Shown here piece after piece: positions 24,901 to 36,560 of a DNA stretch of 64,000 bases (positions are counted from its first letter, which is position 1; every line of letters begins with the position of its first letter). The stretch is from Anaeramoeba flamelloides. Taxonomy: Eukaryota > Metamonada > Anaeramoebidae. Under the pieces are notes generated by a model. That model saw nothing but the letters and a program-made list of their open reading frames with translations, had not been told where the DNA came from and ran no database searches. The stretch spans positions 1-64,000 of the forward strand of contig JANTQA010000020.1 of assembly GCA_027625915.1 (NCBI GenBank), read 5' to 3'. Both the position numbers and the translations under genes were made by a program.

Positions 24901-26855
24901 TTTTTGGAGAGAGTAAAACAAAAAAAATTATTGGTAAATTTGTAAAAATTCTATTAACAATTATTGATCGATAAAATGGTTAAACACAATCAACTCATCT
25001 TACTTGAGTTCTTATATTTTGGAACAACTCAATTTTAACCAAATATCAATCATTCAAAAAAAATTTTCGGATCGAACGAAACAGGTTACGTAATTCAAAA
25101 AATGAAATGAAAACAAAAAACTAAAAAACGAAAAAATGATATTAATATTTTTGTTAAAAATCAAAATTATTTCAATTTGAATGAAATTCTATTATTATAA
25201 TTCTTTTAACTGTTTTAACTGTGTGGAAAATTTTTGGATTTTAGTTTTGTATTATTGTGGTTCTTTTAACTGTTTTATCTGATATTTTTTAATGTGAAAA
25301 TTGTTGTTAATATTTTTTTCTTTTTGATCATAAAAATTGTTTTCGAAAGACTTTTAGTCTTGATAGAAAATTTCAAATAGAATTGAAAAAATAACAACTA
25401 TATTTTTTTGTTTAAAAAATCCTTTGTTTGTTGTTAATATGTTGTCAATTTTTTTTTATTGTTTTTAGTCGTACTCGTTTTATCGAAAAAAAGTGCTATT
25501 ATTTTTTTTGTTTCATTTTTTGGAATATTTTGATCAACATATTTTGAAATAAAAATAATCAACACTGATTCAAAAAAAGAGTAATATTACTCTTAATTTG
25601 ATATGATTAGTTAATGAACGAATAGAACTACCAACATAAAGATTTTTTATGAAATTTAAAAAAAAATATACTTCACTTTTTTGGAAATACCTTCTTTGAA
25701 AAGAGATCCATAAATGTACTTTAAGAAATAAAAAAAAATTTTCAACATTTTTTTTTGATACACAACAATTCATAATGTAATTTAATAATATACACCAAGT
25801 TGAGTAAATCCCCCAAAATCATTTTTGTAAAAACAAAAAAAAATTATCCTGTCCCTGATCCGATTTTCATTTATGTTGGATCAAACAGTTTTAGGAAAAT
25901 ATTTGTCAAGATCAAAAATAAAAAAAATACCACCAATTTACACACCATTAAAAAATCTTATAAAATTGAGATCTTGAAATTTTATTATCTTTTATTAAGG
26001 TAATTTCTTACAAACAAACAAATTGGATTGAATTATTAAGAATCAATTAATGATGGATAATATATTTGGATATTTGAATTGATCTTTTTGAAATATTGGT
26101 TAAATAAAGATATTTATAAATAAATTTGCATGCTTTTTTGTAAATAGTTGAGAATGACTTTTTGAAAATAAAATATCGTTTTAAAAGTGATTTTAATTTA
26201 TTTTTCAGTTACATACCTTCAGGTTTTCATATTGTCCATAAAAGTTTAGAAGCGACTGTTTTTTTGATATTATTTCAGAGTGTTGAGTAAAACTTTTAAT
26301 TTCACCTGAATCTTTTCAGCAAAAAAAAAACTAATAGCTTGTTACTCAAACCTTGTTGGGTTATAATTTTTGTTCTACAATAGAAATCTACTTTTCCACA
26401 TAAAACTTGAAATGTGTATTAAATGATTTTCATATTTTCTAAAAAAATATTAAATTATTTCTCTAAATACAATTTTTATTTTCTTGTATTTATTACTCTT
26501 TTCTTTAGGAATTATCCCTGCTTGTATTAATGCTTCAACTTTAGCTTTAATAGATGCTGGCGTCCCAATGACAGATTACCTTTGTTCATGTAGTTGTAGT
26601 TTTATTGATGAAGAGAATCTCCTAGATTTGAATCATTTAGAAGAAGATTCTGGTGGCGCCATTGTAACAGTTACACTTTTGCCTGAATATAACAAAATTA
26701 CATTGCTAAGGGTGTATTCTGCTAGAATTAAAATGAAAAATTTTGAAGCAATATTAAAATTAGGACAAAATGGTTGTCAAAGGATTGCTGATTTGATGAA
26801 GTCAGCAATTAAGGAACACACAATAAATCAAGTGAACTCAAGAGGCATCCTTTAA
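21994..26855 (+). CDS. RRP41: Exosome complex subunit RRP41 (EXOSC4), two exons
   Basis: This is an RNase PH-fold subunit of the exosome ring, which guides 3'-5' RNA decay and processing in nucleus and cytoplasm. Exon 1 (21,994-22,378, residues 1-128) has the N-terminal hallmark GLRIDGRR, then the LGVLKRADGSALFEQGFTRV-like core strand and VYGPRE. It stops inside the family motif ADGG. Exon 2 (26,509-26,855) resumes with IIPACINASTLALIDAGVPM, then LLDLNHLEEDSGG and the C-terminal helix. Joined, they give 243 residues, the usual RRP41 length. Donor GAG|GTTTGT and acceptor TTTCTTTAG|GAATT keep the frame and restore the motif exactly. Eukaryotic RRP41 is generally considered a structural, catalytically inactive ring member; that is family knowledge, not read here. 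The ATG is preceded by an A run and there is no better start. Confidence 0.93.
22875..23215. repeat. Near-perfect inverted repeat, 132 bp arms and 77 bp loop
   Basis: The left arm 22,875-23,006 and right arm 23,084-23,215 are reverse complements with a single mismatch, near the outer end. The arms include AAATCCGAATTGAAGAGTGT and ATATGTTTGGAAGATATTTA. The outer ten bases match the tip of the family B element that starts at 23,206. This is a recent inverted duplication, a foldback element or an assembly fold-back. In RNA it would form a very stable hairpin within the RRP41 intron. Confidence 0.9.
23206..25250 (+). mobile_element. Family B TIR element, copy 3, interrupted by family X
   Basis: It starts after TTA with AACCCCAATTCAAAA and ACACACC, and ends with ACTGTGTGGAAAATTTTTGG. 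Without the insert at 23,272-24,480 it collinearly matches the 4.9 kb copy (TTCACCAATTGAAATG, then the region around ATTGATCGATAAAATGG). It lies wholly inside the RRP41 intron. Confidence 0.65.
23272..24480 (+). mobile_element. Family X TIR element, copy 2
   Basis: The left end AGTAAGTATATTTTATC and right end AAAATATACTTACT are inverted repeats. The 1.2 kb body matches family X copy 1 and lacks the family A insertion, giving the empty site near 23,997. Short open frames are broken, and no transposase is recognised. Confidence 0.65.
25940..26140 (+). repeat. Family G-related fragment
   Basis: It matches 41,470-41,580 inside the family G element: GAGATC, TTATTATCTTTTATT, then a run around ATTGAATTATTAAGAATC and ATGATGG. 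The ends are not recognisable. Confidence 0.45.
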
Positions 26856-27806
26856 TTTTTTTTTTTTTTTTTTTATTCTCAAAAAATAAATGTCAATTTA
26901 ATTCACTTTTATTATTTTTACATAATTTTATATATTTTTGTTGTATATTTTTGATTATAAAAAAAAAAATAAGAGATATTTTGATGATAAAATGAATTAT
27001 AATAATATTAACAATAAATTTATGATGATAATAAGAAATTATATTCAATACAAGCTTTATCGCGATAAAATCTTTTAAAAAAGTGAAACCCCACAAAATT
27101 GGATAATCGATTAATTGCAAAAAAATCATAAAATCTTTTTTGGAAATCAGAAGACAAAAAACCTCTTGACTTTTACAAAGCTTTAACACATTTACAAGGC
27201 TTTTCCCCTTTAAAAATGGAAGAAAGTGTTTGAAAGGCTTGTAAATTGTCTCCAAGTGTTTGGAAGGTATAAAATGCAAAATCACAAAAAATAGAAAATA
27301 ATTTTATTTAATAAAAACAATTTTTCTTTTCTTTTTTTTATTTCTTAATGTAAAATTTATATAAATTTATGAATGAAAAAAATAATAAGGTATCCAGAAA
27401 ATGAAGTAAAATCCTATATAGATGTGTTTTTTAAAAATGGGCATTTTATCTTAACAAGGTATATAATCAAAAACAAAAATCAGAGGAATTTTCATTTTTG
27501 TTTGTGATCTATTACAAATAAATTTTAGTCTCAAATTGAGTTTTCTGTCCAATATAAATAGAAAAAGAAGAACAAGAAGTAGAAAACTTGTTTCTAAACA
27601 ATATTAATAATTGGTTATAATGTAGCTAGGTTATTGAGCAAGCTTTTGAAAACTTGTATATCTCTGCTTATAAAGTATAGGGTAACAATGAAAGGGTATA
27701 ACCGAAGGCTCTTAAAATAAACTAAGTAAGAAGGGTTGAATGCCTCCGAAATTTTATTATCCTATGTAATTTTTAATGCTTGTAAAAGTCTAGAAATTAA
27801 ACTCCA
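26856..27806. other. AT-rich spacer downstream of RRP41
   Basis: A T run directly follows the RRP41 stop. A 130-codon open frame on the minus strand (26,893-27,285) is mostly hydrophobic and Ile/Phe/Lys-rich, as expected of AT-rich spacer, with no motif, so I do not call it a gene. Confidence 0.5.
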
Positions 27807-28382
27807 TTTCAAAAATTATAACTCACCTACAATAATAAATTGAAAAAAATATATATTCTTTAGTTTTCAAGAATATTTGATTGTCAAATTCTATGTGTAA
27901 TTCACTTTTCAATCATTCTTAATATATAAAAACCTGATATTTCAAAAATTAAAAAGATTGCAAAATCAAAAACCAAAAAAATAATTGAAACCTAATTTTT
28001 CAAATGAAACTTACTGATATTTTATGAATGAACTTTCACTGAAAAAAAGTTAAAAAGTAGATTTTTTTAGAATAATTAACTACATTTTAAAAGTGATTAT
28101 ATAGCCTCCATTTTACTTAGTGATTATTTGTCTTTCCGAAGATCTTTTTTTTATTCCACACGATCTTTAGAAAAAATAGTATCAAAATAAAATAAAAAAA
28201 CAAAAGAAAAAGAAGAAAAAAAAGGAAAAGAAAAAAAAAATGAAAAAGCAAAATAAAAATTTGTAAAATTAGAAAAAATGATTCTGATCCAAAAATTTGT
28301 AAATATTTTTTGTTTAGAATACTGGAATAAACCCTCAAAAAAACTTCCATTAACATTATAAAGTGAGTCAAAATTTTTGAAA
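27807..28382 (+). mobile_element. Family K TIR element, copy 2
   Basis: The left end TTTCAAAAATTATAACTCAC and right end GTGAGTCAAAATTTTTGAAA are inverted repeats with two mismatches. The interior matches 4,199-4,783. It is non-coding. Confidence 0.65.
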
Positions 28383-28639
28383 TCTTATTCAGTTATAAAA
28401 TCAATATACTTCCAAATTGTAAATCTTAGCTGTCATAAAATAATCTCTGGGTTAATTATTGACTGTTTTTAAAAAAATGAATTTTTTAGCAAACAATCTA
28501 CATTTCAACAAATTTAATATTAATATTTTGCACCTTTAGAGTATTAATATTGATAATTCAAACTTTAAATTGTCTCAAAATGTAGAAATTGATTCTAAAA
28601 TTGCTGAATTTTTGCTAACCAAGGGATCTTTTTTAATTA

Positions 28640-29331
28640 ATGAGATTTTTTATTTTTTTTTACAAACCCTAAATAAAATTTCCACAATAGAATGTTGATT
28701 TGAATTGCTTAAAATAGTTTTTTGGAAGTTGAATGACTTCTCTTTTATCCTTATATCAGCATTCTATTGTGACATTTTATTATTTCATTTTTTAATTTTC
28801 CTCATTTGTTAATTTTTTTTTATTCAAGACAACTAAAAGCAATAAGAAATATTGTATTGTAAGTGACATTTGGGATAAATGAATTTTGTTGAAAAAGAAT
28901 AACAACATTACAATTGTGAGAATATAAAAAGAAATATGAATTGGCCATTAATAGCTAAAAGGATTACCAAAAAATAATTATTATACCAAAACATTACTGA
29001 TTAGGATTTTAAATAGTTCGATTTGGAAGAATTGGAGAAGTGTATCTGATTTTATTTTATTAAATTATAACCACAAAATAGCTATAATTTTTATTCTAAG
29101 AATATAAAAATATCTTGTACAAAAAAAAACTATTAAAAAAAAAAAAATCTAAATAATTTTTAAAAATATATTCTCTTTTTTTTTTATTATTAAACATTAC
29201 TAAAAAAAATAATATACAAATAATTTTTTAAAAAAATTTTTAGAGAAATCACGACCACACGCCACTTAAATAAAATACTCTTTTCTCATCTCTCTCAAAT
29301 TTTTATCCTGTCTTTGGGTTTAGCTACTCCC
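28640..29331 (+). mobile_element. Family A element, copy 3, left end missing
   Basis: The right end TAGCTACTCCC is followed by TTAA at 29,332-29,335. It carries the family hairpin at 28,682-28,774 and the distal markers CTCATCTCTCTCAAATTTTT. The left TIR is not found, so the copy is truncated or rearranged. Its middle shows the unoccupied version of the family B insertion site. Confidence 0.6.
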
Positions 29332-29801
29332 TTAAGAAATGATTTTTAGATGTATTTGAATAATTTGACACAAATGTGATTTACCTTGAATTATAATAAT
29401 CTTTTCATTTTGGGCATCACGTGTATGAAAAAATAAAATTGAAATAAAAAAAGTTAGACATAACTACACCTTCCTTAATATATCTTCTTTAATAATGGAC
29501 TTTATTCGTAATAGAATCAAAAATACATTACTTCAAATTCATGAGGATATTATATTTATTGTTTTCAGCATAACGACGATTTTTAAAAGTCTCTAGTCTA
29601 GAAAAAAGGTATGTTTTGTGGTAAAAAATTTTTGTTGGATACCACAATGAATTATACTTAAATTCAACTTTAGGATATTTTTTTGGGGATAGATAATAGA
29701 TAATAATTTTGAAAAATCTCTACTCTTCAGCAAAACTCAAATACAGAAAAAAAAATACCTGATGATAAATATTGAAAGTATCTGTCAAGTACCGTAGAGT
29801 A

Positions 29802-30000
29802 CCTAGGTTTTTTTTACTTTTTAGAAATGGCAGAAAATTTCTCAAATTTTCAGTTTATTTCAAAGTTGAAAAAAAAAAAAAGGAAAAAAAAAAAAAACTA
29901 ATGTCGAGTTTCCTAGGTTTTTTTTACTTTTTAAAATAAACCGAAAATTTCTCAAATTTTCAATTTATTTCAAAAATTAAAAAAAACCTAACGGAAAATC
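29802..30000 (+). repeat. Two-copy tandem repeat, period 109 bp
   Basis: CCTAGGTTTTTTTTACTTTT occurs at 29,802 and again at 29,911. Both are followed by GAAAATTTCTCAAATTTTCA and a run of As. The surrounding 29,336-30,330 shows nothing else. Confidence 0.6.
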
Positions 30001-30359
30001 AAAAAAAAAATATTTTTTTCATATTTATTTCAAAAAATAATTTTTTAATAGTCAAAATAATTGGTAATCCATTGGAAAAATATTTGTAATTTTAACATAC
30101 TTTTAAAATATATGATTATAACCTCTTAACTGTTAAAAAAAAACTATTCAAATTTTTTACTATTAAATTTGAAAAAAAATCTTTCTATAACCTGGAAAAT
30201 TGGAATAATCCAACTTTAATTGTAAAATATTTCAAAAAATAATTTTTAATCAAAGAATATTTATTAACCAATCGTGTTTATTATAAGTGAGGTTATTAAA
30301 AAGTGTAAAAATTAGCAAATGTTTAATTTTTTTTTTGAAAAAATTTTCGGTGATCGTGA

Positions 30360-30765
30360 TTTTCAAAAACAGCTCAATACTCCATTTTTAATCGGAAACC
30401 TTCCTGAAAACTAAAAGTAAAATCAATTAAAAGAAGAAACAAATCAATTTCCAAGTATTGTTCATTACCTTATTATAAACTGAATCAAACCAACAACAAC
30501 AATTTAAATCTCCTTTCTTGTCAAAATACGATTTTTAGTTTTGGAGAATTCAAAAATAGTTTCAATATTTTTGATAAATTTTTAATAATCGATCTATCAA
30601 AGAAAAACCGTGAACAAAAGGACAGTATTGGGAAAACTGTTATTGTGTTCGAAAAACTACTCACGTTTTAAGTCAACCATTTTTTCTTTTAATTTTCAGT
30701 TTTCTGTGATTTCTATTAATGTTTCCAATTCAAAATCGTGTTTCACTTTTTTTCCCAAACAAAAA
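30360..30765 (-). mobile_element. Family C foldback element, copy 3
   Basis: It has the same orientation as the 9.3 kb copy, with ACTGAATCAAACCAACAAC and ACAATTTAAATCTCC near the left. The ends are more degenerate (CGGAAACCTTCCTGAAAAC and TTAATGTTTCCAATTC). It is non-coding. 30,766-31,638 is spacer with no supported gene. Confidence 0.55.
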
Positions 30766-31638
30766 ATATTTTTAACACAGCCCGATCAAGTTTAATCATT
30801 ATATCAAAAATATACCACAAATTCGTTTTGACTTGTTTCTTCAAACGGAGTGCTTTTATAATCTTTATTTGCTCATACAAAATTTAAATTAAAAAAATTC
30901 ACACAGATCGGATTGTCGATTTGTAAAAATATTTCCTCTGCAGCAAACATTAATTTGAGAATGAAATCCAAGTACTTTTTATCTTCTTTTCGTCCTCCGA
31001 AAAAGAAACGTTTTCAAAGAGGAAAATTCGTTCAATAAGTATCTTTCATTTTGTGAATTAGTAATAAAATGTGCAAAAATGAGATGAAAAATTTACAATT
31101 TGAAAAGATCCTTACAGGCAATAAATAAACACTTAACAGATCCCTTTTTTAATTAGTGGCATTCAGAATTCCAACAAAAGAAAAAGAATCCATCTTCATT
31201 ATTCCCTACCCTAGCAAAAGAATATTTGATTCTTTTTGTAAGAATGACAAAAATTTTTTTTTTTTTTTTTTTGTTTGTTTTTGGTGCACAACCACAAAAT
31301 GCATGTCTCAAGAATTTTTGAAATTTTAGTTCTTTTTTTAGTTTGGCTATTTCTTCAAAAGATAAATAAAAAATCAAAAAAGAAAAAAAAAAAAAAAAAA
31401 AAAAAATTAAAAAAGAAATTTTTGGAATTTAAAGGAGAAATAAGATTTTCTTTTATAAAGTGTTTTTCTCTTTCATTTCATCAAAAAAAGATTTTAAAAT
31501 GAAGATGAATTTTTTTAGTGTAACACATGTCTGTTAAAAGGAGGTTTTTTTTATTGGATAGACGGAGATAATAAAAATAAAAGAAAAAAATTGAATAAAA
31601 AAAAAAAAGTCGATCGAGAGATGTTGCTGTTTTAGGTT

Positions 31639-31923
31639 TTATAAATTTTCATAAGTCTCAAATATTTTTTGTTCATCGGTCATATCTGCTTCACCAACTT
31701 GTCGTTCCAGCCTGAACAAATACAGTGTTGACTCATTAACAACACTATAGGATTTGAGTGTCCGATTTTCTTCGAGCTCTTCTTCATTAAAAACAATTTT
31801 TTGAAGCTCAATTGGAGTTCCTTCGTTAATCATGATTTGAAGCTTTATGTGCATGATTTCGGTTGACTCAGCCACTTCCAAGGTGATTGTTCTTGCACGT
31901 TCAGTTATGATATAGATTTTCAT
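31639..31923 (-). CDS. Ubiquitin-like protein without C-terminal Gly-Gly
   Basis: The protein is 94 residues with one beta-grasp domain at about 1-72. Its register matches ubiquitin: MKIYI at the start, TITLEV (12-17, identical to ubiquitin), NEGTPIELQK (33-42, against KEGIPPDQQR), ENRTLKSYS (52-60, against DGRTLSDYN) and ESTLYLF (64-70, against ESTLHLV). Where ubiquitin ends LRLRGG, this protein reads RLERQVGEADMTDEQK and goes on with an acidic tail. It therefore has no diglycine for conjugation, and most ubiquitin lysines, including the position of Lys48, are not lysine. It probably acts as a free-standing or divergent ubiquitin-fold protein; the partner is unknown. The ATG is the only sensible start. 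A 448 bp TIR element begins 70 bp upstream, so promoter elements may lie within it. Confidence 0.8.
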   Translation of the reverse strand: MKIYIITERARTITLEVAESTEIMHIKLQIMINEGTPIELQKIVFNEEELEENRTLKSYSVVNESTLYLFRLERQVGEADMTDEQKIFETYENL

Positions 31924-31993
31924 TTGGCTTTCTTTTCTTTTGGAAATTAATGATATAAAAAAATAAGAAAAAATGAGAAAAAAAGTTTAAAAG

Positions 31994-32441
31994 CACGACA
32001 AGAATAGCACAAAAATTGTAGTCACTTTTTTTCCTTAGCTACACTTTGTTTTTTTAAAATTGTTCCAAATTTTGAAAGGAATTAGAAGATCACAATGCAA
32101 CAACTTTCAATTTAAAAGTTTTTACAAGTTATACTTTTAAAAACATGTAATTTAAACAACTTTCCAATTTTTGGTTTTCATAAAAAGAGTTTCAGGTTAT
32201 TGAAAATTTACAAATATTTTTCTTTTAGATAACTTTCAAAAATTTCAATTAAATTCAAAATTTTTATCTTTTGTTAATTATTATTTTTATCCCTTTTTTT
32301 GGCTTACAAAAGTTTGTACCAAGTATTTGAAATTTGAAACAATATGAAAGAATATCAGAGACTGAAATCTTGCAGACTGTCAGCCTGAAAGTTCGAAAAA
32401 GTCTTGAAAGTATTTGTATGGATTGTGCTATTCTTGTCGTG
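31994..32441. mobile_element. Family H TIR element, 448 bp
   Basis: CACGACAAGAATAGCACAA at 31,994-32,012 and its exact reverse complement at 32,423-32,441 bound an element without coding sequence. Target duplication is not obvious. Only one copy was seen. It sits immediately upstream of the ubiquitin-like gene. Confidence 0.65.
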
Positions 32442-33427
32442 TGTAAACAACTAAAATCTTGATACGAGCAATAATTTTAATTCGTGTATATAAAAAAATA
32501 TCCACGGTTGTTTTTAACAAAGGTAACAAATTAGTTTATAGTTTGAAAATGTCATTTTTTCTGTCTTTGTGACTTTTAACTTCACTAGTGAGCTGAAAGA
32601 AGGAAAATCTGAAATTAAATTCAATACTGTTCCATTTTATTTCTGGTATTTGAAATTTAAAAGGATTAGAATTTCATCTTATTCTTTGTTTTTATGATTT
32701 TTCAGAATCTATCATTTTGGATGCTTATTTCTTCAAAATATTTCAGATCGACACAAACAGACCAAAATATTGGATAAAACAAATATCCGAAATTTCAATT
32801 TATTTCTTTAGAAGTTTCTGTTAGTTCTGAAAAAAAAGGCAAATGAAGTGAAAATTTTTTCCCTTTTATTCTACAAATAGATAGAAAGTTCAATAATAAG
32901 GTAGAAACAGATTAAGTAAGATCTGTATTTTGTTAACTCTGAGAGGGTTTTAATATAATACGATCAAGACGAAAAAACCATTTGTTTGATTGTATGCTGA
33001 AGGAAAATCAAATTTTATTGTTTTTTTTCTCTTATTTTTGCATTAAAACTCTCAAAATTTTCGAACACTTCAATGCAAATTTGAAATTGATTTTGGTAAT
33101 TTTACGGATCTTACCCATCATATAATTTCTAAAAATATTAATACCCTTGAATTGAACAATATTACTGAGATATAAAATAAAACTGGACAACTCAGCAGTG
33201 TTTTTTGGATGTTAAAACCTTTTCAAGGTAAAACTGAAATATGGTTTAGCGAAAAAATAATTTTTTCAAACTAATGAAAAAAACCTTAATTTGTAATATT
33301 ATCTTTTTAATTCTTATTTTTTAATCCCAATGGTTCATGTTGTAGATATAAAAGTAATGAAAATAAGCACAAATGTTGGAAATTATTAAGATTTAAAAGA
33401 ATTTCCTTTTTATTCAATTAATACAAT
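32442..33427. other. AT-rich spacer
   Basis: No gene or assigned repeat is seen. Confidence 0.5.
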
Positions 33428-33614
33428 AAGTTCCACTTTTAAGGCACACACTTTGAATGAAATTTAAGGCACAAAAAAATTCCCATTTAAACATTTTTTG
33501 GAATTTGTTTTTTTACACAAATCATTTCACTAAAATCTTAATTATGCACTTTCATTTGTTTTTTTTTGTTGTGATTAAATTTCGATGAAAGTTTGTATCT
33601 TAAAAGTGGAACTG
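33428..33614. mobile_element. Family D palindromic element, copy 4
   Basis: It begins AGTTCCACTTTTAAGGCAC and ends with CTTAAAAGTGGAACTG, the exact inverse of the tip. The middle is more diverged than in the 11.56 kb copy. A further, strongly degenerate copy may lie at 34,540-34,655, ending AGCCTTAAAAGTTGAGCC. Confidence 0.65.
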
Positions 33615-34019
33615 ACTTTATAATTTTTTTCATGTTTTTGTAGGGATATAAAAAAATTACTAAAATCACCTCTATTTTTTGAAGAAAATTTCATATTTAA
33701 TTCTTTTATTAATTAAATTGATTTTTAAAAGTATTAGTATTAATATATATTCAAATAATTTCCATTTTTTCAATCATTTTTTGGAATTTTTTTTTTTCAA
33801 AAAACCCATGAAATAAAGATTACCTCAAATGTAAAAATGATTACTATTCCAAGCTAGTCAAATACTTGTTTCAAAACTCTAACTTATGAAAGGTTCCAAA
33901 AAACTGAATTTATAAAAAATGATAAAAAAATGGCTATTTTCCCCGTTTATATTGGGACTAGGTTTTTCAGGCACTTTTTTGATTTTATTTTTATAATAAT
34001 TAATCTTCTAAATTCTTTT

Positions 34020-34260
34020 TCAGTAAAAAGTTCCCAGTTTTATTGAAGAAATAGATCACATTCTTAGAGTTTAATTCATTATTCTTCTCAAACTAAAATT
34101 TCAATTTTTGTATCAAAATTATTTTTTCTCATTTTGGAAAATTTTTTTTGTCCTTTTTGCTTTTTTTTTTTTTTTTTTTTCTATTTTTTTTTTTTTTTTA
34201 TAAATTAAATTTGAAAAAAAAAATGTCAGTAACTCCAAATTAACATTATGAAAAGTTAAG
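34020..34260 (-). repeat. Family L repeat, copy 2
   Basis: It matches 3,280-3,480 in reverse orientation (CCCAGTTTTATTGAAGAAAT and TTTAATTCATTATTCTTCTC) and 36,330-36,560 in the same orientation. Long T runs follow in both minus-strand copies. Confidence 0.5.
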
Positions 34261-35104
34261 CTTTGTCTGTTCTTTTAAAAGTCATATATTTATAAGTAAG
34301 AAATATTATGTCAAGAATTTTAATTTCCAAAGAAATTGAGAATTTTGCCTGAGAAATTCCAATGAAAAGAGACCAAAAAATTTTTTTAACATTTTTTATT
34401 TTTTGAAATTTATGGTTTGTTCATGCTTTTCTTTTATGATTATCGACTCTTATATGAAGTTAATTATTTCTCGTATTTCTAAACAATCGAAGTTTGTTCG
34501 ATTCTTAAAAATAAAGTGAATTTGTAATTTTTGACTGGCGAACTTTGAGTGAAATGGAGTTTAGAATTGGAAGTTTGTACCTGATTTTGTGAATAATTTT
34601 CTGCCTTAAATATCGTTGAAAATTTAAGCCTTAAAAGTTGAGCCGACTGTTAAAAATAAATTCCTTACATTACAACCCGTTGTAATGATAAATACATTTA
34701 GTGGAAAAGTAATAAAACTTATCAATTGTTGAATTGTAAACTTTTCCATCGATCAAAACAAAACTTGTTCAGAGTATAAAACAATGTTGATATTAGATAT
34801 CTATTTTTCTTGTTTGTACATATTATCTAATACACTGTTTCTAATCTTATACAACAATTTCTATCAGATTGAAATGTTAACTACTTGATTATTTATAAAA
34901 AATTTTAAATATTAAATGGAATTTGAAAAACTATTTCAAATTTTTTTATATTTTTTTTTGTTAAAATTTGTTGAAAATGTAACAATTTTTGTATTAAAAT
35001 TGTTGTATTTAATCATGGATTTTAAGATTTTCTTTTTTAGTAAGATTTATTGTAAGCTATCAATCTTTATTACTTCTTGTCTATCACCTTTTATTTTTTT
35101 ATTA

Positions 35105-35637
35105 GAAACTAAATTCCAAAAATTTGTACACAGTTTAAACGGTTGAAAGAGTAATAATACTACAATTTACATTCAATTTGGAAATAATTTTGAAATTAAA
35201 AACAATTTCATTTTTTATCTTTTGTGTTTGTTTTCATTTCCTTTTTTGAAGTTACGTAATCTGTTTCATTAGATCTGGAAATTTTTTTCGATGGTTGATA
35301 GATCGTCAGTGTTGAGTTTATTCAATAAAAAAAACACTTACTATCAATTGACCTATGGTTTCTTCTCATTTGATCGATCAACAATTGTTGGGACTTTTCA
35401 ACAATTTTAGCAATACATTTTATGTTCCGCTTCTTTCATTTTGTTGGACATATCAATTTTTATTTTTTCCTTTTTGATTTTTTTCTTTTATTTGGATTAA
35501 AATGATTACTTATAAAAACTGTAATATCAGTTACTTTCATGTTGCTTTTATATTAAGTTTGGAAAAATACACTAAATTGGGTTTTTTTTTGACTATTTTT
35601 GATTTTGGATGTGTCCAAATTTTTGGAATGGGGTTTA
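35105..35637 (-). mobile_element. Family B TIR element, copy 4 (reverse orientation)
   Basis: GAAACTAAATTCCAAAAATT at the left and GTGTCCAAATTTTTGGAATG at the right are inverted repeats flanked by TA. The reverse complement aligns in the same order with 15,638-16,190, including TTGATCGATCAAATGA. It is the best preserved pair of ends in this family. No intact reading frame is present. Confidence 0.7.
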
Positions 35638-36329
35638 TAATGATGAAACATTCTCGAATATAATAAATTTGGCTTATAATTTACATCATGGGTTTAGAAA
35701 GTATATACAGGATATTTTAAACAATAATACAAAAAAATAATGTAATAAAAACTAAATCCTAATAAGTATCCAACAAATCATTTTAAAAAAAAAAATCAAT
35801 TTTTAATTTAGTAAATGTTTTCTACTAAGTAAACATTCTTCTTTAAATTGCTAAAAAAAATTTTTTTTTAATATAGAATTTAATCATAATTTCTTTAATA
35901 AGTTATTTTTTAATGTAATTTTTTTTTATGAAGAGTATTTTTTTTTAAATCAAAATCATTTATTGACAAAAATTTAAAATAATTGAAGTCACAATTGAAA
36001 AGTAAATTGTATCAAAAATTAAAGTAAGATGTAAACTTATTATTGTCAAAAAATCATTTTGGAACAATTAGTCTTCGCTTAGAAACCCCGTCAGATATTT
36101 ACCAAATGAGATTATTCTGCTGGACTAGTGGAATTATAAAATATTTCATGTTTTTTCTATAAAAATAAAAGATACCCTTTATTGCCAAACAAAGATTTTA
36201 TTGAGTATATTATATCTTTAAATGCCACTTTTATATTATTTTCAAGAATAAAATTTGTAAATAAACCCATAAGGAATGAATGGGAAAAAATATGCTTACT
36301 TTGTAATACGTCCAACTTGAACAATAATT

Positions 36330-36560
36330 AAACTCTTTTCCAGTTAAAACGATCCAATTTTTTTAGCAAGATATAGAACATATTCTTTTATTTTTAATCC
36401 GTTATTATTCTCTGAATAAAATTTCAAGTTTTAGATCAGATTATTTTTTCTCATTTAGTAAATTTTCATTTTTTTACTTTTTCTTTTTTTTTTTTTTTTT
36501 TTTTTTCTTTTTATTAATTTTTTTAAAAAGATAATTTGAATAAAAAAATGTCTAAAAACA
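36330..36560 (-). repeat. Family L repeat, copy 3
   Basis: A diverged version of 34,020-34,260: CCAGTTAAAACGATCC, then a region around CATATTCTTTTATTTTTAATCC and a long T run. The rest of 35,638-37,040 shows no supported gene; a short Lys-rich run at 36,849-37,027 (MERYTQIKLDD start) is broken between two frames and too weak to call. Confidence 0.4.

Larger units (their letters stand above)
22379..26508 (+). other. 4.13 kb intron of RRP41 loaded with repeats
   Basis: The splice sites are GT at 22,379 and AG at 26,507-26,508, with a T-rich tract before the acceptor. Inside, from left to right: a T run after the donor, a 132 bp palindrome (22,875-23,215), a family B element interrupted by a family X element (23,206-25,250), and a repeat shared with 41.5 kb (25,940-26,140). 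No gene is supported inside. A 67-codon open frame at 25,800-26,003 is probably chance or a remnant. Confidence 0.85.

Noticed and set aside
25800-26003. Open frame within the RRP41 intron
   Set aside because: Short, overlaps a dispersed repeat fragment and shows no recognisable domain.
26893-27285. 130-codon open frame on the minus strand
   Set aside because: Ile/Phe/Lys-rich composition typical of translated AT-rich spacer; no motif, no gene-like context.
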